A DNA stretch of 36,370 nt, taken from NCBI GenBank assembly GCA_041179125.1, contig JBEGTZ010000319.1, positions 1-36,370 on the forward strand. Direction: 5' to 3'. A model generated the notes under the pieces. It saw only the letters and a program-made list of their open reading frames with translations, made no database searches and was not told where the DNA came from. Below are positions 6,606 to 15,100 of the stretch, piece by piece. The translations under genes were made by a program, and so were the position numbers. Source of the DNA: CAMCXE01 sp041179125 (GTDB lineage: Bacteria; Pseudomonadota; Gammaproteobacteria; Pseudomonadales; Cellvibrionaceae). Position 1 is the first letter of the stretch. Each line of letters opens with the position of its first letter.

Positions 6606-9032
6606 TCACCCTTGAAACAAGCGCTTAAAAAACGACGGTTTGGCCGGGGTGGCGGGGGCTGCGGGCGCGTTGGGCGCAGGTGGCGCTGCCGGTGTGGGTG
6701 GGCTGGAGGGCAGCAGCCGGTCAAGCAGGCTGTTGCCGCAGTCGGACATTTCTGAGGGCACTTGTTCTAAGCGCAGGGGCAAATACAACGCGCCGGGGCA
6801 GCCGCGTTCGCTGAGCAACCCGCTGGTGGCGTCCAGGTAGTAATAATCCATGCCGCTGGGGGGTTCTTCGTCCAGGCCTTTGGTGGGAATTTTAGCCATA
6901 AAATCCCCCCACACTTGCAACGCGCCGCCGGAGCCTGATACGGGCGTGGGTTGGTTGTCGTCGCGGCCCATCCACACCACCGCCATTAAATCGCTGCTAA
7001 AGCCTGCAAACCAGCTGTCGCGCTGGTCGTTGGTGGTGCCGGTTTTGCCCGCCAGACGGGTGCCGCCAAATAGGCCCGCCACACTTCGGGCGGTGCCTTC
7101 TTGGAAGACCATGTGCATGGCGTGGTGCAGGGCGAAGATGGCTTCTTGGCTAAATTGTTGTTGAATTTCCAGCGGGTAGCGTTTGAGTGGGCGGCCATCG
7201 TGGTCGATAACATCTTGAATAACACGCAGCGGGGCGTGTACGCCGTCGGCGGCGAGGGTGTGGTACAGCTCGGCCATTTTGATCGGCGGGGCGTCGATGC
7301 TGCCCAGCAGCAATGAGGGCACGGCGGCGATGGGGTCGTTGTAGCCTGCGGCTTTGAGGGTTTTGATCACGGCGGGCAGGCCCATTTGCATCCCCAGCTG
7401 CACGGTGGCTTGGTTGTAGGAATGGGCCAGGGCGGAGTAAAGCGGCACGTCGCCGTGGCTCTCACCGTGGGAGTTTTTCGGCGACCACTCCTGGCCGTTA
7501 TCCAGCGTGTAGGTGACAGATGTGTCGCTCAGCAGGGTGCCCAGGTGGTATTCCGCCGGGCGCTCAAGCGCGGCCAGGTACACAAAGGGTTTCATCAAGG
7601 AGCCGATGGAGCGGCGGGAGTCTAAGGCGCGGTTAAAGCCTTCGTTATGCGGCGCTTGGTCGCCGATCAGCGCCAGCACTTCCGCCGTGCCTACACTGGT
7701 CACAACCATTGCCGCTTGTAGGTCTTGTTTGAATTTTTTCTCCAGCGTGCGGGTTTTGTCTACCAGGCTCGCCTCGGCCTGGCGCTGTAACACGCTGGAG
7801 AGCGTGGTGAATACTTTTAAGCCTTCCGAATTTAAGTCTTCTATTTTGTATTCCTGTTGCAGTTGGCGCTTCACCAAATCCACAAAGGCCGGAAAGGTTT
7901 GCAGGCTGTTGTCGCCGGGGGGCTGAATGCCTAGGGGTTTGGCTTGTTGCAGTTGCAGTTCTTCAGGGCTGAGCAAACCCTCTTTGCTCATCACGCTCAA
8001 AATAACATTGCGCCGCTCAAGCGCGCGCTGCGGGTGGTTCCAGGGGTTGTAGTGGGAGGCGCCTTTGCACAGGCCGATCAAAAACGCAATTTGCCCGGCG
8101 TTCAACTCGCCCAGCGGCTGGCGGAAGTAGTGTTTGGCCGCCAGCGCAAAACCGTGGATCTCCCGTGCGCCGCTTTGGCCCAGGTACACCTCATTGATGT
8201 AGGTTTCGAAAATTGCACTTTTGCTGTAATGCTTCTCCAGCAGCAGCGCCATGATGGCCTCGCGCACTTTGCGTTTGAGGGAGCGCTCGTTGCTGAGGTA
8301 AAAATTCTTCACCAATTGCTGCGTGAGTGTGCTGCCGCCTTGCACCACATGGCCGCGCGTAAGGTTCACCCAAACCGCCCGCACAATCGCCATCGGCGAA
8401 ACCCCGTGGTGCTCCATAAAAGCTTTGTCTTCCGTAGCGATCAGGCCCTCACCCAAAAGCTTGGGGATTTGGTCGATCTTAACCAGCAAGCGGTCTTCCA
8501 TCTGCGCAGGATAAATGCCGCCAATCTCCTCCGGCTCCAGGCGCACTAAGGGCAGCGGGCTGTTGGCGGTATCCGTAAGGGCGCTGATTTTGTTACCCGC
8601 AATGCTGAGGTTAAAAGCCTGCGGGGCGTCCGTTTTATCGGCGAAATCAAACCCCCGGCTGAAAATTCGGTAGCTGGCTTCAGCGGTTTTTTTACCCTTC
8701 GCCACCTTGTTGAACTGCCCCGCATCCGTCACCGCATCCACCGCCCGGTAGCCCAGCACCGCCAATTGCTCATCCAGCATCTGGCCGGAAAGGCTCATGC
8801 CCTCATACAACTCCAAAGGCCGCGCATACACCCGCGCAGGCAACGCCCATTTTTTGCCTTCAAACTTAGCCGTAACCTCTTTTTCCAACTCCAAACTCCA
8901 CACCCAAAGCGCCGCCGCCACACCCGCGCCAACTAACAAGCCCAGGCTGAACAGCAAAATGAATAATTGGCGCAGCCAACGACGGCCAGCGGACGCTGGG
9001 TTGGCGGGTGGTTTAGAACGGCGTTTTGTCAC
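6606..9032 (-). CDS. mrcB: Bifunctional penicillin-binding protein 1b (glycosyltransferase/transpeptidase)
   Basis: The 808-aa class A PBP polymerises lipid II and cross-links peptidoglycan in the periplasm. A short basic cytoplasmic tail and one membrane anchor (about residues 22-48) are followed by a UB2H-like region (ALPARVYARPLELYEG). The GT51 domain has catalytic Glu201 in ATEDKAF and the GGSTLTQQLVKN motif. The transpeptidase domain has SxxK at Ser478-Lys481 (GSLMKP), SYN at 538-540 and KTGT beginning at Lys663. The C-terminus is a Pro/Ala-rich tail. Length and order match the family, so it should be active. The UB2H region suggests control by an outer-membrane lipoprotein, and an LpoP-like TPR lipoprotein gene follows on the same strand. 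The start at 9032 gives the expected basic N-terminus. Confidence 0.96.
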   Translation of the reverse strand: MTKRRSKPPANPASAGRRWLRQLFILLFSLGLLVGAGVAAALWVWSLELEKEVTAKFEGKKWALPARVYARPLELYEGMSLSGQMLDEQLAVLGYRAVDAVTDAGQFNKVAKGKKTAEASYRIFSRGFDFADKTDAPQAFNLSIAGNKISALTDTANSPLPLVRLEPEEIGGIYPAQMEDRLLVKIDQIPKLLGEGLIATEDKAFMEHHGVSPMAIVRAVWVNLTRGHVVQGGSTLTQQLVKNFYLSNERSLKRKVREAIMALLLEKHYSKSAIFETYINEVYLGQSGAREIHGFALAAKHYFRQPLGELNAGQIAFLIGLCKGASHYNPWNHPQRALERRNVILSVMSKEGLLSPEELQLQQAKPLGIQPPGDNSLQTFPAFVDLVKRQLQQEYKIEDLNSEGLKVFTTLSSVLQRQAEASLVDKTRTLEKKFKQDLQAAMVVTSVGTAEVLALIGDQAPHNEGFNRALDSRRSIGSLMKPFVYLAALERPAEYHLGTLLSDTSVTYTLDNGQEWSPKNSHGESHGDVPLYSALAHSYNQATVQLGMQMGLPAVIKTLKAAGYNDPIAAVPSLLLGSIDAPPIKMAELYHTLAADGVHAPLRVIQDVIDHDGRPLKRYPLEIQQQFSQEAIFALHHAMHMVFQEGTARSVAGLFGGTRLAGKTGTTNDQRDSWFAGFSSDLMAVVWMGRDDNQPTPVSGSGGALQVWGDFMAKIPTKGLDEEPPSGMDYYYLDATSGLLSERGCPGALYLPLRLEQVPSEMSDCGNSLLDRLLPSSPPTPAAPPAPNAPAAPATPAKPSFFKRLFQG

Positions 9033-9151
9033 CGAAAGTCTCCTGTTGGGATGGGGCTTGCATTGTGAGGGCAGGCGGCAGGCGGGGCAAGAGAGGTGGG
9101 GGGGTTAGCTTGTCCGATGGGCGCGCGGGCGGGCTTGCTCGCATTAGATTT

Positions 9152-9247
9152 AACCTAAAAACCTCAGTTGAGCGCCCAAAAGCTGTGTAAGTCATTGGTG
9201 CCGATAGTGAAAGTTAAAAATGAAGGGCAACCTTATTGGGTGTTTTT
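9152..9247 (+). repeat. Partial copy of a dispersed TCAACTGAGG-ended element
   Basis: The copy starts with AACCTAAAAACCTCAGTTGA (9152-9171) and continues into an AAAGCTGTGTAAG segment. From about 9179 to 9236 it matches the reverse complement of 36312-36370 with only about five differences. The match stops at TTATTGG (about 9236), shortly before a GTTCCCACGC palindrome element begins, so this copy is truncated. It lies upstream of the PBP1b gene. Confidence 0.75.
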
Positions 9248-9249
9248 CG

Positions 9250-9347
9250 CGTTCCCACACTCCGCGTGGGAACGCATAAGATTCCAGCCAAGCAAAAAAC
9301 CGAAATGCAGCTGCGGTATGCATTCCCACGCGGAGCGTGGGAACGAG
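9250..9347. repeat. REPIN-like pair of GTTCCCACGC palindromes (copy A)
   Basis: Two inverted copies of a CGTTCCCACGCNNCGCGTGG-type palindrome flank about 50 bp containing ATTCCAGCCAAGC and CAGCTGCGGTATGCAT. GTTCCCACGC-type palindromes are common dispersed repeats in proteobacteria. The left arm has lost the CT of the CTCGTTCC end seen in copy B. Confidence 0.7.
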
Positions 9348-9350
9348 AAT

Positions 9351-9405
9351 AACCACACCACCCCTACGGGGCACCCCTCCAGAGCACCCCTCCAGAGGAG
9401 GGGAA
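9351..9405. repeat. CCCCTCCAGAGGAGGGG palindromic repeat, copy 1
   Basis: The sequence is AACCACACCACCCCTACGG, then GCACCCCTCCAGAG, then the palindrome. The same block occurs at 11875-11916 and 24598-24639, so it is a third dispersed repeat family in the window. This copy has an extra duplicated half-site. Confidence 0.7.
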
Positions 9406-9420
9406 TAACGAACGCACACC

Positions 9421-9648
9421 TCACACACTATCCTTCAACAACCGCAACAAAGCCGCCGTATCCAACTTGCACGCCGCCTCGCCGCCGTCCAATAAGCTGT
9501 CCGCTAAATCGCGTTTTTCCCCGTGCAGGGCGATGATTTTTTCTTCGATGGTGTTTTGTGTTACCAGGCGGTAAATCGTCACCGGGCGCTGTTGGCCCAT
9601 ACGATGGGCGCGGTCGGAGGCTTGGTCTTCTACGGCGGGGTTCCACCA
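9421..9648 (-). pseudogene. Duplicated C-terminal fragment of the SNF2 helicase gene
   Basis: On the minus strand the frame reads WNPAVEDQASDRAHRMGQQR and on to the same LLRLLKDSV end and stop as the intact gene at 11932-16002. It equals residues 1282-1356 of that protein, with GEAAGKLD changed to GEAACKLD. No start, promoter or helicase core is attached. The frame is still open, which together with the low divergence points to a recent duplication. Confidence 0.9.
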
Positions 9649-9733
9649 AACGCGTAACCCGCACTAACCGTAGGGCGTCACCTTGGTGCGCCGTTTTCGG
9701 AGTATCGGAGTATTCGGTGTGGCGCGCTACGGA

Positions 9734-9787
9734 GAATTGTTATTTTTGTACGGGTTACGCGTTACAGGGAATTGTTATTTTTGTACG
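9734..9787. repeat. Two direct copies of a 19-bp unit, 35 bp apart
   Basis: GAATTGTTATTTTTGTACG occurs at 9734-9752 and again at 9769-9787. The second copy encodes the last residues (YKNNNS) of the glycosyltransferase gene; the first lies just past its stop and would encode the same residues followed by a stop. This looks like a tandem duplication of the gene's 3' end at the edge of the insert. Confidence 0.75.
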
Positions 9788-11561
9788 TGTTAAGTGTTGC
9801 GCGTTGAACAGGTCTTCGCATACCAATCGCCAGAATTAGTTGCGCAACCAATAAACCTTCGAGCGGTTTGCGGTAGCGCCCCTCGTTAATGGCGATAGGT
9901 ATGAGGGCCTGCACGATAAACCAAGCTGCAATTATTGCTGGCAACAGAAAATTCCTGCGAAATTTCCGGGCGTTAACCACGAAGAGCACAACCGCCAGCA
10001 AAAATAGCGGCGCCCACAACCAGCGCATCACTGAACTCACATCATCCACGAGGCGTCCGGCCCGGGTGTCGGGCCATGAGTCGGCGAAGAAAAGAAAAAT
10101 GATATTTTCTTTGAGAATCCACCCATAGTCCGACCAGCTCATTGCGACTTCGTCCATGGCGGCTTTCCAGTCGGTCATACCATTTTTCAGATCGACCTTA
10201 ACTTCGACAGTCCCAGACCTCTGGGTCATCCAATCACTGAACGGCGCAAAGGGTTTGGCCCCCGTCGACGGCGATCCAAACCACCAACGGCCCGTGCGCT
10301 GGACATCAATGTCGATGACCTTCTTGCCAGACTGAGCATAAATTACATTGAGATGCCCCATCCCGTGAGGCGCAAAATGATGCACCGTTTGGTACGACCG
10401 AAACGTCAATGGCCCCATAATTACCAGCAAAATCAGTGACGAACACAGTGCCTTTTTAAATTTCAAACCCTGCTCTAACCACAACCAACCACAGGCCACC
10501 GCCGCCATAGGGATGGTGATACCGCGGGTTAGCCCAGCGGCCACCCACAGGAAAATCATCAGCCCAAAGCTTGCAACGTCGCCCTTGCGCCGACAGCGCC
10601 AGGTTGCCCATAAGGCGGCACCGAGCAAGGGCAAAATGAGGGTTTCCTGCATGAAATAGGCGTAGATGGTTATCCACGAAGGCAGCAGGCTGAGGATTGC
10701 CCAACCCGCCAGTGCCGCTGTCTTGTTTGCTTGCAGCTCGCGAAAAAATTTGTACCAAAGCCAGGGCGCAAGCACTGCGAGAATTGATGTGCAATAGGCG
10801 ACAAGCGCAGGGATTTTTAAGGTGAATTTACCCAGAAAGGCGATATACAGTTGATAGCCAATCGGGTCGGTCAGTGCCATCAGGTCGGCGCGCAGCACAT
10901 CAATTCCCTGGCTCCAGTGGCGTTCAGGATCGCTAAAAATATGGTCAGTTGGATTGTAGGTGAACACGTACCAGACGTGAATTAGGCTGCCAGCGGCGAT
11001 CAAAATATACAGCACACTGTGCGCCGCGCTTAACCCCAATCGCCGCAGTACCGCAACAACAAAGCAGCCCACTAGCGTTAACCATGCTAGCCACAAAAAA
11101 ACGGTACGCCAGTCATAGGTACCGCGATGCACGGCCATGCCCATCTCACCGCTATAATCTTCGAACTGAATTTCTATTTGATTCGCTCCAGCCTGAACCA
11201 GTCCGCCAAGATCCAAAGTGACGCCACGATTAACGTCTCTAAGCCGCTCCTTGGGATACTGAGATAGATCAACGGCCTTACCGTTAACAACAAGACGCTG
11301 CAATTCGTCATCGGGCACCAGCTCAAAAGTTCTGGGCGAGAACCAATCCAGCACCAGCTCACCTTTTAACTGATAAATACTTCGGCCGGCCCCCTGGATG
11401 AGGAAGGGCATCTCGGTGGAGCGGGCATGGCCTGCCGAATCTTCAATCTCAAAACTCTTGAAACTAATGCCGGAATTTGCCGTTAAGAATACCAGCACCA
11501 AAGCTGCCGCCAGAGCGAGCCACCACCGGTAATGATTCGGAAGAAGAATTTTCAAGATCAT
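9762..11561 (-). CDS. Polytopic GT-C-type glycosyltransferase family membrane protein
   Basis: The 599-aa protein has one N-terminal membrane helix, a soluble beta-rich domain (about residues 35-145, with QLKGELVLDWFSPRTFELVP) and about ten further membrane helices. After the second helix, FSDPERHWSQG places an acidic residue early in a periplasmic loop, as the catalytic Asp of GT-C enzymes (ArnT/PMT, GT39-like) is placed. A loop rich in Trp/Gly and a C-terminal EGRYRKPLEGLLVAQLIL resemble such transferases. It would move a sugar from a polyprenyl-phosphate donor at the periplasmic face; the substrate is unknown. The gene is alone in an insert bracketed by about 390-bp direct repeats of the helicase 3' end, which points to acquisition by insertion. 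Confidence 0.7.
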   Translation of the reverse strand: MILKILLPNHYRWWLALAAALVLVFLTANSGISFKSFEIEDSAGHARSTEMPFLIQGAGRSIYQLKGELVLDWFSPRTFELVPDDELQRLVVNGKAVDLSQYPKERLRDVNRGVTLDLGGLVQAGANQIEIQFEDYSGEMGMAVHRGTYDWRTVFLWLAWLTLVGCFVVAVLRRLGLSAAHSVLYILIAAGSLIHVWYVFTYNPTDHIFSDPERHWSQGIDVLRADLMALTDPIGYQLYIAFLGKFTLKIPALVAYCTSILAVLAPWLWYKFFRELQANKTAALAGWAILSLLPSWITIYAYFMQETLILPLLGAALWATWRCRRKGDVASFGLMIFLWVAAGLTRGITIPMAAVACGWLWLEQGLKFKKALCSSLILLVIMGPLTFRSYQTVHHFAPHGMGHLNVIYAQSGKKVIDIDVQRTGRWWFGSPSTGAKPFAPFSDWMTQRSGTVEVKVDLKNGMTDWKAAMDEVAMSWSDYGWILKENIIFLFFADSWPDTRAGRLVDDVSSVMRWLWAPLFLLAVVLFVVNARKFRRNFLLPAIIAAWFIVQALIPIAINEGRYRKPLEGLLVAQLILAIGMRRPVQRATLNTYKNNNSL

Positions 11562-11690
11562 TACTTAAAATACCGATAATTTAATTTTTGGCTGGCGAGG
11601 CTATCGCAAAGGTTGAAAAGGCTGTGCGAACTGAGTAACAGAATAGATCTAAGCATCGGCTGGTGCTGGTGCTGGTAATGCGTAAGCCCG

Positions 11691-11716
11691 CAGGTTGGGG
11701 TGATAACCCCAACATC
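11691..11716 (+). repeat. AGGTTGG...CCAACATC hairpin
   Basis: GTTGGGGTGATAACCCCAAC forms an 8-bp stem with a GATA loop. The outer AGGTTGG/CCAACATC is shared with the hairpin at 6528-6548 (read on the minus strand), while the inner stem pairs differ but still match each other. It lies in the 210 bases between the glycosyltransferase gene and direct repeat copy B. Confidence 0.55.
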
Positions 11717-11770
11717 CCATTGCGCAGCAGAGAAAAATTAAAACCCTGCTCGTATTTATGGTTGACTTTT

Positions 11771-11871
11771 CTCGTTCCCACGCTCAGCGTGGGAACGCAT
11801 AAGATTCCAGCCAAGCAAAAAACCGAAATGCAGCTGCGGTATGCATTCCCAAGCAGGAGCGTGGGAACGAG
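11771..11871. repeat. REPIN-like pair of GTTCCCACGC palindromes (copy B)
   Basis: The element begins CTCGTTCCCACGCTCAGCG and ends GCGTGGGAACGAG, with the same ~50 bp core as copy A. The complete CTCG ends suggest this is the more intact copy. It lies 60 bp downstream of the helicase stop codon. Confidence 0.7.
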
Positions 11872-12159
11872 AATAACCACCCCACTCCTACGGGGCACCC
11901 CTCCAGAGGAGGGGAATAACGAACGCACACCTCACACACTATCCTTCAACAACCGCAACAAAGCCGCCGTATCCAGTTTGCCCGCCGCCTCGCCGCCGTC
12001 CAATAAACTATCCGCCAGATCGCGTTTTTCCCCGTGCAGGGCGATGATTTTTTCTTCGATGGTGTTTTGTGTCACCAGGCGGTAAATCGTCACCGGGCGC
12101 TGTTGGCCCATACGATGGGCGCGGTCGGAGGCTTGGTCTTCTACGGCGGGGTTCCACCA
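11773..12159. repeat. Direct repeat copy B, overlapping the intact SNF2 gene end
   Basis: This is the counterpart of 9250-9648 in the same orientation. From 11932 on, the copy lies inside the intact helicase gene. The homology ends at 12159, in the codon for a Trp near residue 1282. Confidence 0.9.
11875..11916. repeat. CCCCTCCAGAGGAGGGG palindromic repeat, copy 2
   Basis: The block AACCACCCCACTCCTACGG, GCACCCCTCCAGAGGAGGGG, AA starts just after the GTTCCCACGC element and ends 15 bp past the helicase stop codon. It can form a stable hairpin in the helicase mRNA but has no U-tract, so it is a repeat rather than an obvious terminator. Confidence 0.65.
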
Positions 12160-15100
12160 GGGGTCTAGGTGGATAACGTAGTCGGCGGCGGTGAGGTTAA
12201 GGCCGGTGCCGCCGGCTTTTAGGCTGATTAAAAACACGTCGCCTTCACCGGCTTGGAAGCTGTCCACACGTTTTTTGCGCTCTAGCGCAGGGGTTGAGCC
12301 GTCTAGGTATTGGTAGTGAATGCCTTGTTTATCCAGGTATTCCCGCACGATGGCTAAATGATCCACAAATTGGCTGAACACCAACGCTTTGTGTTTGTTT
12401 TCCAATAATTCCTCTAGGGTTTCGGCGAATACGCTTAGTTTGCTGGCGGAGACGCTGGTGTTTTGCAGCACCAGTTTGGGGTTGCAGCAAAAGCGCCGCA
12501 GCTTGGTAATTTCGGCCAAAATTTGCATGGGTTTGGCTTTGGCGACGGCAACATTTTCCATCGCTTGCTGGCGCAGGGCTTCGTAGAGGTGGCGCTCGGC
12601 GTCAGTTAATTCCACTTGCAGGGTAATTTCCGTGCGGGCGGGTAATTCGCGCAGTACTTGGGTTTTGGTGCGGCGCAAAATAAACGGTTGGATGAGTTTT
12701 TTCAGGTGGCTGCGCGCGTCGCTATTGCCGTTTTCAATCGGGGTGGAAAAGCGTTGGGCGAAGCGCTCTTTGGAGCCGAGCAGGCCTGGGTTGATAAAAC
12801 GAAATAAATTCCACAGTTCACCGAGGTGGTTTTCCACCGGGGTGCCGCTGGCGAGCATTTTAAAGTCGGCGGTGAGGGACATGGCGGCTTGGCTGCGTTT
12901 GGTGGCGGCGTTTTTGATGGCTTGAGCTTCGTCCAATACTATGGTGTGCCAGTGCTGGGCGGCGAAGCGTTCGGCGTCTTGCTGCAACATGCCGTAGCTG
13001 GCGACGACCAGGTCGAAGGCGCCTAAGTCGGTTAAATCCCGGTTGCTGTTGTAGGCGCGCACTTTTAGGGTGGGGGCGAATTTCTGCGCTTCGCTGAGCC
13101 AGTTCATGGCCACCGACAGCGGCGCTACCACGAGCGCTGGGCCGCCCAGGGCGCGGTTGAGCAGCAGCGCCAAGGCCTGCACGGTTTTGCCCAGGCCCAT
13201 GTCATCCGCCAGGCACGCGCCTACGCCCCAGTGGGCTAAGCGGGCCAGCCATTGGTAGCCTTGTAATTGGTAGTCGCGCAGTTCGGCTTGTAATGTGCTG
13301 GGCAGTTTGGGGTGGAAGTCCGCCAGGGCGTCGAGTTTTTTCACCTGCTCGCGCCAGGCTTTGTCGGCGTCTAACTCGCCCACTTCGGCGGCGAGTTCCG
13401 CCAGCGCCGGGGCGGCTAGGGGGTTGATGCGCAGGCCGCCTTTGCTGTTGGTTTCGGCGAAGGCGTTGAGTTCTTGCAGGCGGCGACGGAAGTTGTTGGT
13501 GAGGGCTAGGTAGTCGTTATCGCCAAGTTTTAAGAAGCGGCCTGTGCTGTCGTTCATCAGGTGTAACAGCTCGCGCAGGGCAATCACGCGGCCATCGTCC
13601 AGGGTGATGGCGCCGTCGGCTTCAAACCATTCGCCTTGTTTTTTCACTTTTAGGCGCATTTCTTTGAGGCTGCGGTTGCCTTTGAGGCGCATCCGCTCGC
13701 CCTGGGGCCAGACCAGTTGGACGGCGTCTTCCGGCTGAGCTTTCAGCTCGCTTAATAATTCCAAACAGGCTTCCGGGTGTTCGATGTGCCACTCTTGCTC
13801 GCCGTCGAGTTGTTCGGCGTCGGCCAGGCTTGGGCAGGCTTCCAGCAGTTGCGCGAGGCGTTTTTTCTCGTCTTTGAGGGTGCGCACCGCTTGCAGCGGG
13901 CTGCCCGCCACTTCACCCACCACATTGGCGGGGCCTTTGCCCGGCGCAAACCAGGAGCCTTCGGGCAAGGGCCGCTGCAAAAATTGCAGGCGCAGGCCTT
14001 CGTTTAGCGGTAATAGGTGCGCATAAATAGTGGTGTCGGCGGGTTGGCTGGGAATGTGGGCTGCGAGTTCAGGCAGGTCGGAATGGATGGCGATGTGCGG
14101 CGCGATGGCGCTCATGGCTTCCACCAATTGTGCTTTGGCGGCGCTGGGCACGCTCAAACCTGCGCCTAAAATACTGGCGATTTGTTTGATTTCCGAAGTG
14201 TTGGTGTACAGGGTGAGGCGGGTGGGGGTGGTTTTTTGGCACCGGTAGGTGTCGTCTGTGTCCATGTCCGGCTCCAAGCGCAGGCGGATTTCGCCTTTAC
14301 TTTCGGTCAGTTGCAGGGTCACTTCACCGGCTACCACATCCACCCGCACGTCCGGCGCATCCGCCCAGTACAGCGCCGGGTGATTCACCAGCAGGGGCAG
14401 CGCTTTGGTCATGTTCAGCTCGTATTGGTCGCTGTAGTAATGATGCTCCCGCTCGACGCACTGAGTGATGAGCTTGTCCTGTTCGCTTAAGGGGGTTTCA
14501 AACTCATTGTTGTAAAAGCGTTTAAACGCCACCGGGCGGCCTTTGCTCCACAGGCCTTTGGCGGAGCATTTTTGCTCACGCGGCTCCAGGTTTATATCGC
14601 CGTGGCTCCAGCTTAGCCACCACACCAAACGCTGGGCGCCGGATTGGGCGGCGGCTGCGGGCTTGTTGATGTTGGCTAAGGCGCTCAGCGCACGCTTCCA
14701 GGACTCTTCTTTAACCAGGGCGTTCAACAGGGGAACCTGTTGGTTTTGCTCTAGCCAGCCGGGCATTTGTGTTTTAACCGGGAAAATTTTCATTAGAGCC
14801 GCATCCAACTGCGCCGCCAGCCAGTGGTAGCCCATAGCCTTAAAGTGTTTTACCTCATTCAGCATGGGTTGCTGCAAATTGCCGTTAAACGCAAAACCCT
14901 GCCAATACAGCACAATCACTTGAATTACACCGTCAAACTCACTGTGCCGTATAGACACAGTGGAGTGCCGTGACGCAGGCGTGATGGGCTGCCCGCGCAT
15001 TAGTTGCTCTAGCAGCGGGTGCAGCAAACCGTAACAGGCCGTCGGATGTTTCAGGCCCTCATCCACCTGCACACTGGCGGCTTTGAGGCTGGCGGGGGTG

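Larger units (their letters stand above)
9250..9648. repeat. Direct repeat copy A (about 390 bp) carrying the end of the SNF2 gene
   Basis: This segment matches 11773-12159 in the same orientation with only a dozen or so substitutions, plus a short internal duplication (an extra CCAGAGCACCCCT-type stretch). It contains, in order, a GTTCCCACGC palindrome pair, a CCCCTCCAGAGGAGGGG palindrome and the last 75 or so codons of the helicase gene. Homology ends abruptly at TTCCACCA. The two copies bracket the inserted glycosyltransferase gene. Confidence 0.9.

Noticed and set aside
7944..8549. A 201-aa open frame on the plus strand within the PBP1b gene
   Set aside because: It is fully antisense to the catalytic part of PBP1b, has no ribosome site, and its His/Gln/Ala-rich sequence reflects the codon bias of the real gene.
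9168..9536. A 122-aa frame across the repeats at 9.2-9.5 kb, and similar frames at 11.58-12.09 kb
   Set aside because: They are made of palindromic repeat sequence and antisense helicase fragment, with no start signal.
11905..11916. GC-rich palindrome after the SNF2 gene as a rho-independent terminator
   Set aside because: No T-tract follows the stem on the helicase strand, and the same block occurs at unrelated positions.
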